23,955 nucleotides of DNA from a virus. The stretch lies in IMG/VR virus record IMGVR_UViG_3300042887_000120, positions 1 to 23,955 of that record, one strand, 5' to 3'. Both the position numbers and the translations under genes were made by a program. The number at the start of each line of letters is the position of its first letter. Positions within the stretch are counted from its first letter, which is position 1. The notes below the pieces were generated by a model. It searched no databases. It saw only the letters and a program-made list of their open reading frames with translations, and had not been told where the DNA came from. Positions 6,943 to 17,900 of this stretch are shown here, in pieces.

Positions 6943-9900
6943 TTACACCTCGCTTAAATAAACAGTCATATTTGGACCACTGTTATTTCTAAAATAATCA
7001 ATATTATATACTACGAAACGACTTGAATCAGATGCAACAAGATCTAGTCCAGAAGAGTCTTTATAATCAACAGTTACAATATCTCCAAGTTGTAATGTTG
7101 GAATTGAAAATAAATTTACACCAATTGATTTTTTAGGATGCATAATTTTATTAATAATCCAACCCATAAGAGCCTGAGCATCATCGTCTGTTTGAATGTA
7201 TATACTATCAATAGAAAATTCATTTTTGCCATATATCATTCTGCTTTGCCTAATTTCGTCATACTTTGCTTTTTCTACAAGCGGTGAAAATACTAAAGAA
7301 CTACCTTGAAATTCTGGATCAGAAAGGTTTCCACGTTTTTTAAAATACTCATCAACAGTTAATTCGTGAGTTGTGTCTTGTGTAAATGTTACTCCCTGAA
7401 TTCTTAAATAATTTCCAGTTGTTTCGTCAAGACTTAAAGCAGTATCTGTAGCATTAAATATCAAAAATTCTGCACCATAAGAGTCTGCTAAAAACCCAGA
7501 AGTTGTGTACCCCTTAATTCTATTAAATGTTGGAGATAGTTGTGCATAAAGAGCAGGGTATGCACGATCATATCTAACATCAAAATAAGCGCATTCACGC
7601 ATAATAGAACCAAATTCTTCAAAATACAAACCATATTCTGGAGGTTGTTGTGCGCTTATTCCAGAAAGATGTGTTGCCTGAACAATTCCACTCATTGCAT
7701 ATTTTCTAAATGATTCATTAGCATTAATTTTACCCTCCGATAATGCAGAGGCTAAGGTTTCTCCAACAGTAAAAACTGTATTTTGAGAATAATTTTCAGA
7801 TAAAGCATATATATTTTCAAACATACATCTTGATGATCCACGAGTAAACAAAGCCATGTTATTATAAATTGGCAACGGATCTGAGTCGTCAACAACTTTA
7901 ACTAACTTATTATTAATATATAAATAAAATCTTCTTATCTTGCCAATATCTTGATACTCTACAGACAAGTCATACACTGTTGGGTTTTCTTCTCCTGCCA
8001 TTCTGTATTGACCAGTAAATCTTCCATCATCAACAAGAATTTTTGAAAGGCCGCCCCAAAGTTTAATAGGTATTGCGTTTGTATTTGACGAATCTTTTTT
8101 AATTTTATAAAATAAAATATTATTGATTGATTTTTCTGCATTTCCTTTTGTATCAAATTTTAAATAGGAGTTAATGTTATCTTCTGTTAAAGCAACTATT
8201 TCGAAATAATATCCATTGTTTGTTTCTGGGTTTAACAATACTGCCAAACCTCCAGACCCACCACCAATGCTAACTGTCTGGTCTGGTTGAATTCCAGAAG
8301 CCTGATAATAAGTTGTGCTGCCAATTGGAGTTTGTGTTCTGCTTGTATTGTTTTCTATTTTGCCAACTATCCTCATTCTAGTACCAAAATGTTTATATGC
8401 GCTGTCAAGGTTTTTATAAACATATGAAACAAAGTTTAATGGGGTTTCTGTAGTTTTAAAAGATGGGCCATTTATTACAAGTGCAGATGATTGAATTGTT
8501 CCAGACTGTGTTGATTTAAGATTATTTACTTGAGTCTCTGTTAAATAATTTGTTGCCATAAAGTTTTTTATAACTCCAGTACGAGTTGTTTGTCTTGCTA
8601 AAACGTTATTAACTCCTGCTGCTCCAGTAGTAGTTGATGGGTAGGTAACGTCTTCATCAAGTGCTGTGGTAAACATAAATTGTGACTGCATATCTACTCC
8701 ACGAACATAATCATTGTTAGCCCAATAATCGTCTATTCCTGCTGTGTGAGATGTTATAGTTGTGCCAAATTGTGCACGGCCATGGTCTACTACCGCTCCA
8801 TTTTGCAGTCTAGTGATTCCATCAACTGTTTCATAATATGGTGTTGCATATATTCTAACTAAACCTGTTGGATATATTTTTCCATTAAATGGCAATGAAG
8901 AAAAATAACTTTGATATTCTTGATTGCTACTAATAAAAACATTTCCAGTACCAGTTATATTAAATTCTACAGCATCATATTTAATGATTTCCCCATTTGA
9001 GTAAAAGTATCCTTGATATCTTGTAAGCCAATAAACATTTTCTCCAAGATCAAATATATTATTTGTCATTGCATGATTTACAACTGTAGGAGCCGAAGAA
9101 GATAAATTAGAGTTTAATGGCATTGCACCTAAAACATAGTTGCTTTGATTTGAAGCAACCTCATTAATTGTTTTTGTATTTTCTGTTCCAGATACTTCCC
9201 ACAACAATGATGGTTTATATATCCAAGTTTTATCTTGATCAATCATGCTTGACTGCTTAATTGATCCGTATGATCTTTGAATATATCTAGTAGTGTAATT
9301 AATTTTTCCATCATTATATATTTTATTGTCTTGAGATGCTATAGATATAATATTAGGCAAGTTTCCAGAACTTGAATTTTCAATAACTCCAGTATCGGTT
9401 TGATTTGTTGATCCAGAAATAACAAAATCTGTACCCCTTTGACTTTCTGTTGGCATTAAATAATCTTTGCTCATAACAATAAAATTGTTGTATTCATCAA
9501 AAAACATTGCAGTTTGAGTAGCAAGTGCTAATTGATTTAATACTTGTGCAACGTTTTGATCTGGTGCTACAAAGAAAAAAGGAATAATTGGGTCAGACTC
9601 TCCGTCAACCCTTCTAAAAACATAATTACTAAAACCTATATAATCAAGCAATGTTGTAATAGCATAACTTAATGATGATTGAGTTGTCAACAATCTTGGT
9701 GCTGGCATAGATTCTAAAAAGAAAAAGAAGTCTCTAAGTTCTATTGATAAGGTTCCAGCAGTAACGTCTGCTTGTGGAAAACCCTCTGAGTATAAAGTTT
9801 TAATTGGAATGTAATAATCAAAACCTTCAACATCAAGAATAATTTCATGAAAGGTAAATTTAATATTTTTTCTAACATAATCTGCAATAATGCTAGTAGA

Positions 9901-11253
9901 GTTTTGATCATTAAATGCTTGGTCGTCATCGAATATTGAAAGTTGGCCATTTGATGCAAGTAATTGACCTACAGGTAAAGATGTAATTCCTATATCAGAA
10001 AGAGTTTTTGTAATTTTAAAATCAATCACTTTATCTGAAATGTCAACTACTAGCCTTGGAGACATTTCAATTAAATCAAAGGTAGAGTCAGATTTGTTCA
10101 TAACATCTACTACAATTCTTATTCCATTAATATATGAAAAATCACGATATGTAACTCCACCCTCTGTATCATTATCAAATGATGCTGGAGATGTTAAGTC
10201 AGTAATAAAGTTTGTATTAACTCCTATGGTCTCAGATCCTAGTTGCCATCCATACTCTGGTGAGAATGTTGCATAATCACCATTGGTCCAAATATGAATT
10301 GTTCCTCTGTCCCCTTCGTTTTCTATTACTAAATACGCATACCCCTCCACGCTAGTTTCTGGAAGCAAGGTATCTGAAGAAAGAGTATCTGCAAACACAA
10401 AAGATGATCGGTATTCTTCAGGGATTATTAATCCATATTCTAATTCAACATAACCATCTGATCCAATAATTGGATCTCCAGATTCACGAGTATCGTTTTC
10501 TCTAAAGGTGTATGCATCAATCCATTGATTGTCTTTAAGGTACTGTATTTTCCATCTAGATGGTGTTGTTTTATTTACGTCACCGTATAATGGATCTGAT
10601 ATTGAGCCAGTTGCAGTTGCAAAAGGTCCTAAGTCTACATCTCCTACATTTGTTTGCATTTTTACTACAAGCCTATTTGCTGGAACCCTTTCTTTATAAA
10701 CAACAAAAGGAACTGCATCATCAATATAATACAAACCATTAGATGGAATACTTGCAATGCCACGCTCAATATTATTTTCTGTTCTATAGGATGTCCAGTA
10801 TCTAAACTGATCATACCTAGATGCCATATAGTATCTTGGCCTTTGTGCCATAGAAGCACCAGAGTTTGCAAAAAATCTATTATTAAAATTTGCTGCTTTG
10901 TTAATGCCAGATCTTGGTCTAAATGGATTTAAACAATCTTCTAAAGAGTAAACTAACTTTAATTTATCTTTTGTTAGTGTAAAACTTTGTGGGGTATCGT
11001 CGTCTTCAAACCCTCCATCAACCACAACATCAGCATCGGTTGCACCAGTATAGTAGTTTCCAGCATCTAAGGAATCAAAATCATTTGGCAAAGTAAAATA
11101 TTGAGATGTATTATCTGTTGGACGATATCTATAGTTTCCTAATTTAAAAATATTATCTGGCATGTTCATATTCCACTCAGCCAGTGTTAGTGACTGAAGT
11201 TTAACAGTTGCAGATGTTTCTAGGTGTGTTTTTAATTCTTCTCCAACAAACAC
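6943..11253 (-). CDS. Tail hub / minor tail protein with LamG-like insert
   Basis: A 1436-residue protein starting at GTG two bases after the previous stop, behind GAAGAGG. Order and content suggest the central tail-tip (Tal/gp27-like) protein. Residues 1-400 are beta-rich with LNPFRPRSGINKA near 130. Residues 410-610 look like hub domains (TLLDYIGFSNYVFRR, then NVAQVLNQLALATQTAMFFD, the typical helix before a catalytic-site-less hub strand). Residues about 950-1155 look like a laminin-G/concanavalin-like sandwich (SGGLAVLLNPETNNGYYFEI, IRRFYLYINNKLVKVVDD). The end (IPTLQLGDIVTVDYKD, FVVYNIDYF, MTVYLSEV) matches hub C-termini. The insert may bind host surface glycans. No peptidoglycan hydrolase motif was seen. 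The domain calls are by eye. Confidence 0.75.
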   Translation of the reverse strand: MFVGEELKTHLETSATVKLQSLTLAEWNMNMPDNIFKLGNYRYRPTDNTSQYFTLPNDFDSLDAGNYYTGATDADVVVDGGFEDDDTPQSFTLTKDKLKLVYSLEDCLNPFRPRSGINKAANFNNRFFANSGASMAQRPRYYMASRYDQFRYWTSYRTENNIERGIASIPSNGLYYIDDAVPFVVYKERVPANRLVVKMQTNVGDVDLGPFATATGSISDPLYGDVNKTTPSRWKIQYLKDNQWIDAYTFRENDTRESGDPIIGSDGYVELEYGLIIPEEYRSSFVFADTLSSDTLLPETSVEGYAYLVIENEGDRGTIHIWTNGDYATFSPEYGWQLGSETIGVNTNFITDLTSPASFDNDTEGGVTYRDFSYINGIRIVVDVMNKSDSTFDLIEMSPRLVVDISDKVIDFKITKTLSDIGITSLPVGQLLASNGQLSIFDDDQAFNDQNSTSIIADYVRKNIKFTFHEIILDVEGFDYYIPIKTLYSEGFPQADVTAGTLSIELRDFFFFLESMPAPRLLTTQSSLSYAITTLLDYIGFSNYVFRRVDGESDPIIPFFFVAPDQNVAQVLNQLALATQTAMFFDEYNNFIVMSKDYLMPTESQRGTDFVISGSTNQTDTGVIENSSSGNLPNIISIASQDNKIYNDGKINYTTRYIQRSYGSIKQSSMIDQDKTWIYKPSLLWEVSGTENTKTINEVASNQSNYVLGAMPLNSNLSSSAPTVVNHAMTNNIFDLGENVYWLTRYQGYFYSNGEIIKYDAVEFNITGTGNVFISSNQEYQSYFSSLPFNGKIYPTGLVRIYATPYYETVDGITRLQNGAVVDHGRAQFGTTITSHTAGIDDYWANNDYVRGVDMQSQFMFTTALDEDVTYPSTTTGAAGVNNVLARQTTRTGVIKNFMATNYLTETQVNNLKSTQSGTIQSSALVINGPSFKTTETPLNFVSYVYKNLDSAYKHFGTRMRIVGKIENNTSRTQTPIGSTTYYQASGIQPDQTVSIGGGSGGLAVLLNPETNNGYYFEIVALTEDNINSYLKFDTKGNAEKSINNILFYKIKKDSSNTNAIPIKLWGGLSKILVDDGRFTGQYRMAGEENPTVYDLSVEYQDIGKIRRFYLYINNKLVKVVDDSDPLPIYNNMALFTRGSSRCMFENIYALSENYSQNTVFTVGETLASALSEGKINANESFRKYAMSGIVQATHLSGISAQQPPEYGLYFEEFGSIMRECAYFDVRYDRAYPALYAQLSPTFNRIKGYTTSGFLADSYGAEFLIFNATDTALSLDETTGNYLRIQGVTFTQDTTHELTVDEYFKKRGNLSDPEFQGSSLVFSPLVEKAKYDEIRQSRMIYGKNEFSIDSIYIQTDDDAQALMGWIINKIMHPKKSIGVNLFSIPTLQLGDIVTVDYKDSSGLDLVASDSSRFVVYNIDYFRNNSGPNMTVYLSEV

Positions 11254-11254
11254 T

Positions 11255-11902
11255 CTAGACCTCTTCCAGTGTTACCGATATGTTCCAAAGATCATGATTA
11301 GTACCACCACGTTTTACGACTGAATAGTTAAAGTCTGAAATATAAACCTGTATTATTTGATTATACTGTGCAAGATGCCCGTATGAAGCATTTGTAATTT
11401 CTCCATCAACAGGAAAATTTGTATATTTGTCATAGGCTAAGTACATCCAGAATGGTCCTTGATGATCTTCATACCATTCAAGTAAGTCTACTCCGCCTGC
11501 TCCACCATCAGATGTAAATTCTCCAGTACCGCCTTTATAAGGAGAAGTTCCTGCAGAGTCAAAAGCAGGATCTTGATAATAAGATCTTGATGGTAAATTA
11601 TTCCAAGATACTGACATATTTAATTTATCTGCAATGTGATATGAACGCATACGACCATTAATTGTTCTTTGGCGTTGCTCAATTCTAACTGGAGTAAATT
11701 GTAATTCTCCACGATTATGATCAGAAAGGATCATAAACTGATCTACAAGGCTAGCAGCGGTGCCCTCTGGCACGGTAGCGCCTATTTCAAACCCTGTTGG
11801 AACATATACACCACTTGTAAGTGTTCCTGCGTTCTCAGACCATAATAGGGCTTGTGGTCTTTGATATCTGCGTCTACCCGTCAAATATGCAGCGGTAGCC
11901 AT
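11255..11902 (-). CDS. Distal tail (Dit-like) protein, putative
   Basis: A 215-residue protein whose ATG overlaps the tape measure stop (TAATG). In siphoviruses the gene after the tape measure encodes the distal tail protein that forms the ring joining tube and tip. The sequence is beta-rich with many aromatic residues, including ELQFTPVRIEQRQRTINGR, KLNMSVSWNNLPSRSYY, GPFWMYLAYDKYTNFPVDG and the ending HDLWNISVTLEEV. The last strands resemble tube-like domains, in keeping with Dit N-domains. Length is close to the shorter Dit proteins. A minor tail structural role is safe; the exact ring position is inferred from order. Confidence 0.6.
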   Translation of the reverse strand: MATAAYLTGRRRYQRPQALLWSENAGTLTSGVYVPTGFEIGATVPEGTAASLVDQFMILSDHNRGELQFTPVRIEQRQRTINGRMRSYHIADKLNMSVSWNNLPSRSYYQDPAFDSAGTSPYKGGTGEFTSDGGAGGVDLLEWYEDHQGPFWMYLAYDKYTNFPVDGEITNASYGHLAQYNQIIQVYISDFNYSVVKRGGTNHDLWNISVTLEEV

Positions 11903-14900
11903 TATCTTTGTCCCCTAATTCTTTGATTATCAATATACTTAATCTGACCAATTACTGCCCTAGCAATATCGTTAGGATTTGCATTTGATTGTGGAACGGT
12001 AATTCCAACATTATAATTATACACCTTACTAGAGTTATCGCTAACAGATGTCATTATTCCACCACTAGAACCTTTTCCATCATATGATGATCCTATCATT
12101 GAAGGATATTTTGATTCATTTAACATAGATAATAGTGGTCCAAATGACTTTGTTGCTTGTTTGTTCATTACAAATTCTCCAGGAGTTAGCATCGCTGGTA
12201 CGGTATCAGAACCCATTCTTCCACCGCTAGCCATATATTTAGGAACTACCCCTCCCATGTTCATCTTTTTAATTTTTCCACCGTACATTTGGAATTGCAT
12301 TGCTCCTCTAGGGCTTCCGCTACCACCACCACGACCACCAGTACTACCACCACTAGCAATTATTTTATTGCTTGTTAGAGTAGCCTCAACCTCAGCAGAT
12401 TTTTTTGCAATACTTGTTAAAAGTTTGTCCATACCGCTTAACTTTTCATTTGATAAATCAAGTGCAGCATTATAAAGACTTACTTTTCCTTCAGCAATTA
12501 CCCATTGTTCTTGAGTTTTTCCAAGAACTGTTTGATTTTTAATTAAAAGTATTGTTTCATTTTTATAATCATCAAGTGATTTTTGTTGTGTAATTAATGT
12601 GTCGTTTTTAATTTTGTAAATGCTTTCTTCGGTCGCATAATTTTTATCTTGAAGAACAACTATTTGATCCTGTAAGGTTTTTCTTTGTTGTTCAAGTGAA
12701 AAAACTTGTTGACCAATTGCATATGTACGGGCTTCAATTTGATCCTTTGTCATTCCTCCAGCAGTGATTCCAGTAAGGGCTTGTTGACGAGATACTTCAA
12801 GTGCTTTTGTCTGTTGATCTATTCTAGATGCTGCAGCCTGTGCTCTAGCATCCTGCACTGCCGCTGCAGCGGCTGCTATATCTCCAGATGTTAAAGCATC
12901 AGCAATAGTTAATCTTGATTTTTCTTGACCTGCAATTTCTTGATTAATAGATGATATTTTTTCAAGTGATTCAATTTGCTTATCATATTGACTATTAATT
13001 GCATCTTCTTGTTTACGAATAACATCAAGATTATTGCTTAATATTGTTGATTCATCTTGTAATTTTTGGATTGGTCTGTCATATTCAAGGTCAATCCTGC
13101 GGTTTAATAAATCAATAGAACGCTGGTTGGTGTCAATTAATTTTTGTTCAGCATCAATTTGTTTTTGTGTTGCATCTATTGATGCTTGTAATGCATCTTC
13201 TTCTAGTTGTCTTTCTTGTTTAATTAATGCTTCTTTTGCATTAAAGTAATTTTGAATAATTGAAAGTTGTCTGTTTGCTTTTTGTCCTTCTGTTTCTACA
13301 GTAACATTTGTGTCAATAGGGCTTGCTACAATTTTATTTAATTCTTCTTGAAGTTTTTTTCTATCTCTTACACTTTTTCTATAAGATGCTTCTTGTAGCC
13401 CAGCACTTATTTGTAAAGCAGTATCGTTTGGATTTAATCTTGCTTGCTCCATTATTGTTATTAAATTTTGTGTTTCTGTTGAACCTATTCCTAGCATTAT
13501 TCCTTCTAAAAACATTAATTTACTGCTTAACTTTTCAACCTCCACTGCAGCCAATGCAGTTGCTGTTCCAATATTTTTAAGAATTGCATTTACCAACATA
13601 TCTGAACCTTGTTTAAATTTTGGATCACTAATTTTTTTAAAAACTGTATCGACTGCTTTTGAATATTGTTCTGCATTAATAACACCATTTTTAAACTGTA
13701 AAGCAATACCAGATAATATAGTATTAATAGACATAGCAGCAGTGTTTAAATTTTTACCAGAAAACTGTTCAAATAATTCTGTAATATTAATTCCATAATC
13801 TTTCATTTTTTCTGGACTTGCTAAATTAGGTAATTTAAAAAATTTATCAAAATCATTTGCAAATTGATCGGTTACTTGTTTTACAACAACATCTAAATTT
13901 TCTATTCCTTGTTCGGTACCAATATTAAGGGCTTTAAAATCTAACTTTAGATCTTGTCTTTCAGCACTTTCTCTTAATGCAATTAATATGCTTTTTATAG
14001 TTTTATCATCATAGTCTCCAGCAAATTTAATTGCTAAAGATGAAAATATTAAATCTGCTTGCTGTTGTGATGCAGATTTAATTTGACTTATTGTATTTTG
14101 AAAATCTTTATAACTATCGGCTCCTGCATCTTTAAAAAGTTCTTTAAATTGATCAATTTGAATTCTTTCAGTATTTTCTCTTTGACTTCCGCCAGTTGGT
14201 GTTAAATTTTCTTGTGTTAGTGGATCTTTACTTGGCTCTCTACCAACAATTTTACCTATATCTTTTAATTGATCTGCAGATAAACTTGCCGCTCTTCCAA
14301 GACCTTCGATTTTCATTCTTGTTTTTTCTTGTGAATCTTTATATAATTTATTAATTGCGTATAGTCCTGTAAGTCCAGCAATTACTAATCCGACAGGTCC
14401 AGTTGCAAGAAGTTTAAGTTTTTTTAGTAATCCAATAATGTTAGACCCACCAAATAATTGAAGAATTGTAGATAAAGCAAAAAGTGGTCCAGTTATTCTA
14501 AACAAAAGTTCAGAAAATTTTCCTAATCCACCATTTGCCATTGATGTAACTCCTGCTAAGGAAGAAACTGCAAAAGATGCACCCATAATTTTGCTATTAA
14601 GACCAACAAACCTTTGATTTGATGTTTGTAAAATTTTTGCTTGTTCTTTAATTTTAGTATTAATTTGAGGACTCATTGGAGTATTTGCTGCTACCGCTCC
14701 AAACGTAGTTGATGGTTGTTGTCCTGGTTGACTTGGTGAACTAAATGGAATATTTCTAGCACCACCTTGAACTCCACCTGTTGCAGCCTTACCTAATTGA
14801 GATCCTATTAGAGCAACATTGTCCTTTCTATTTTGCATTCCAACCTCAAGACCACGAGCAATGTCCTCACCAATTGGAATAGTTTTACGAGAAGGAGATT

Positions 14901-17900
14901 GTGTTCCTGCTGCTCTAGCAGTTTCTAACACAACCTGATTTGTTACTGCACGTGCAGCCTCAGTAATTGGAGTAAATGATTGTTGACCTCTAAACTTGGC
15001 TTGTGCTAGACTTTGCTCCGCCGCCAACTTTTGTTGTGCACTTCTTGTGCCAACGCCAGGCTGTTGTGCGGGATTGTCTATTAAGAATTGTGTAGCAGCA
15101 ACCGCACCTGCAGCCTGTGGACCAAAACCAGGTGCAACTTTTGCCATTGACCCTGTAGAACTTAGCATACGTTCAAGAACTTGTTTTTGTACTCTTAATT
15201 CTTGCTCTGTTAATGCAATATTGTTAGTAATTTTTTCCATAATAGATGCAACAATTGTTTCATCAGCGTTTATTTCTGAAAGATTTTTAAAATATTCATC
15301 ACGAGTTGACATAGATGATTGTAAAATATTACTTACTTGATTTAATGTTGATGACTGTGCAACCCATGCGTTAGGATTCCAAGCCTCCATAAACATTTTA
15401 TCAACATTACTTCTAACTGTAATTACATGCGCTCTGTGAACATCTCCAGCCTGTTTAACTACACTTGAAAATTCTGCAGCATTTTTGCCTTGTGATTGAT
15501 AATATTCAGTCATTGCTCTTTGTGCAGCATTAGAAGATCCTCTTGCTCTTGTTAGTTCTTCCTCTAATACAGCAGATCCAGCAACTTGCTCTTCCATGGT
15601 TCCAACACCAGTTTGACCAGCATTAAAACGTCTTTCTCCTCTTCCAGCATCTTGAAATACTGATCCTGGTATTTGCTTACCAGTAATTGATTTTGTTACT
15701 AAATCTAGTTCTCTAACAAATTGATCAATGGTAATTTTAGTGTCACTAGCCATTCGTGCTAAGGTTTCTTCAACAACTTCTAGTGCATTTTCAATGCCTG
15801 CTCCATTAGCAAGCATTGCGCTAATAAGTCTTTGCGCTTTTAAAGCAGTATCTTGTCTAGCAAAATCTAAAGTACTTACACGTCCCCCAACACTTACTTC
15901 TCCAGACATATATCCAGGAATATTTCCTGCAACCATTCCTTGAATTAATCCAGCATATTTTTTTGTCATATCTGCTGGAATAACTGATTCTCCTGGGGAT
16001 AGCATTGCTGGAACTATGTCTCCTGCACCCTTTGGTCCTGGGACTGAAACAATGCCATTTGCTAACTTTCTAACTGCTCCTCTTGGTGGCATCATCATTC
16101 CAGGATTATTAAACATGAATGATTGACCTGCTCTAGCAGCACCTTGATATGCAGCAATTAATTGTTGAAGTGCTGCTGTTTCGGCAGTAAAACTTTGTGT
16201 TAGTTTTGCATGTGATTGATCTAATGAATGTGCAGCAGCAGCCGCTTCAAGTTGTTCTGTATTTAAATATTGTGTTTGTTCTCCAAGAATTTGTGATTGA
16301 CCAGTTAATCTTAAATATCCCTGACGTAAAAGCATTACGCCCTTAAGTCCATTTGCAATTGCGTTAGCAACTAAACCAAAAGTCATTAAAAATATTGGAC
16401 CAATAGCGCCTATTCCTACAGTTAAAAATGTTATAAGTTTTTTAGTTCCATCTGAAAGATTGCCAAATTTTTCTAACACTCCACTAACAAACTCTATAAT
16501 TGGTGTTGCTGCTTCTAAGAATGCTTGACCAACTGGTATAAGTGCAAATTTAAGATCTTCAACACTCTTTTTAAATTTATTCATTGCAGAATCTGCAGTC
16601 ATTCCTAATTCTTGTTCAGATAAAGCAGATAACTCTTCTACTGATGAATTCGCTAAATCAAGTACACGAGCAGCCTGATTTCCATCTTTTGCAACGTTAG
16701 CAAATAATGTTGACAAACGAGCAAATTGGAATTTGCCAAACATTTGTTCAATTGCTCTTGCTCTAGCAAGTGGGTCTAAATTATTTAAAGCAGTAGCAAA
16801 TTCAACAACTGTTGATTTTAAATCACCTTTGTTTTTTTCTACAATTGCTGTTGCATTAATACCAAACCCAGCAAGCATTTCTGATGCTTTTTTAGTTGGA
16901 TTAATTAATGCTGCAAGACCAGACTTAAGTGCGTTAGCACCTTCTGATGCATTAATTCCGCCTTCTTTCATTGCCGCAATAAAGAATGTTAAATCTTTTA
17001 CATCGCCACCTAATTGTTGAATAACGGGGGCTACTTTTGGAATAGCAGTAGTAATATCATCAAGAGATACAACAGTTTGGTTTTCTACTGCGTTTAAAAA
17101 GTTAATTGAGTCTGCAAGTTTGTCAGATGACATTCCAAATGCATTTTGTAAAGAGATAGTTGTTTCAAGTGCTTTTTGGCTATCAATCTGACCAAGAACA
17201 GAAAGACGTGTTGCTTCTGTGGTTTGACGTTGTAAGTCTAAACCTTGAAAACCTGCTGCTGCGGCCTCTGCTGCTAAACCAACTGTTTGAGAAACTGAAA
17301 TTCCATATTTGGTAAATTGTCTTCCAAGTTCTGTTATATTATTTAATGCTTCTTGGGTTTCAGCCTTTGGTGTAAATAAATCTCCGTAAACTTTTCTAAA
17401 CTTAAGGGCCTGGGCTTCCATATCCATAAAGGTTTTTGTGGCGGTAGATCCAACAATAGTTAGTGGTATTGTAAAACCAACCATCAACTGACGTCCAGCC
17501 CATTGTGTATTTTTACCAAAGTTTAAAAGATTGGTAGTGCCTTGCTTCATTAATTGATTAAATAGTGCTTGTTTCTGCGCTGCTATGGCTGTTCTTGTGC
17601 CATAGTCTTGCATGTTAAGGCTGGTAGGTCTAATAGCAATTGCTTCCATTGCCCCACTAGCATTACGACCCATTTTAATATATTGGGTTTGTAGTGTTTT
17701 TACACGTTCTTGTGCTACCTTGCCAATTGTGTCAAACTCTGATTTAAATAATCTACCAAAAGTTTTTGTAGATGCACCAGCATAGCGGAAGTATTCCCGC
17801 ATTGAAAACTTGTTTTTTTCTAAAGAGTTAGTAAAAGATTCTGCACTTGTTTTTACAGTTCTAAGTTCTGCAGAAAAAGCACCAATAGAGTTAATACTAC

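Noticed and set aside
10560-10932. Plus-strand open frames inside the hub gene
   Set aside because: They lie opposite a clear 1436-residue gene and are caused by its base composition.
12161-12475. Plus-strand 104-codon frame opposite the tape measure C-terminus
   Set aside because: The proline-rich translation is the complement of the glycine-rich tape measure linker.
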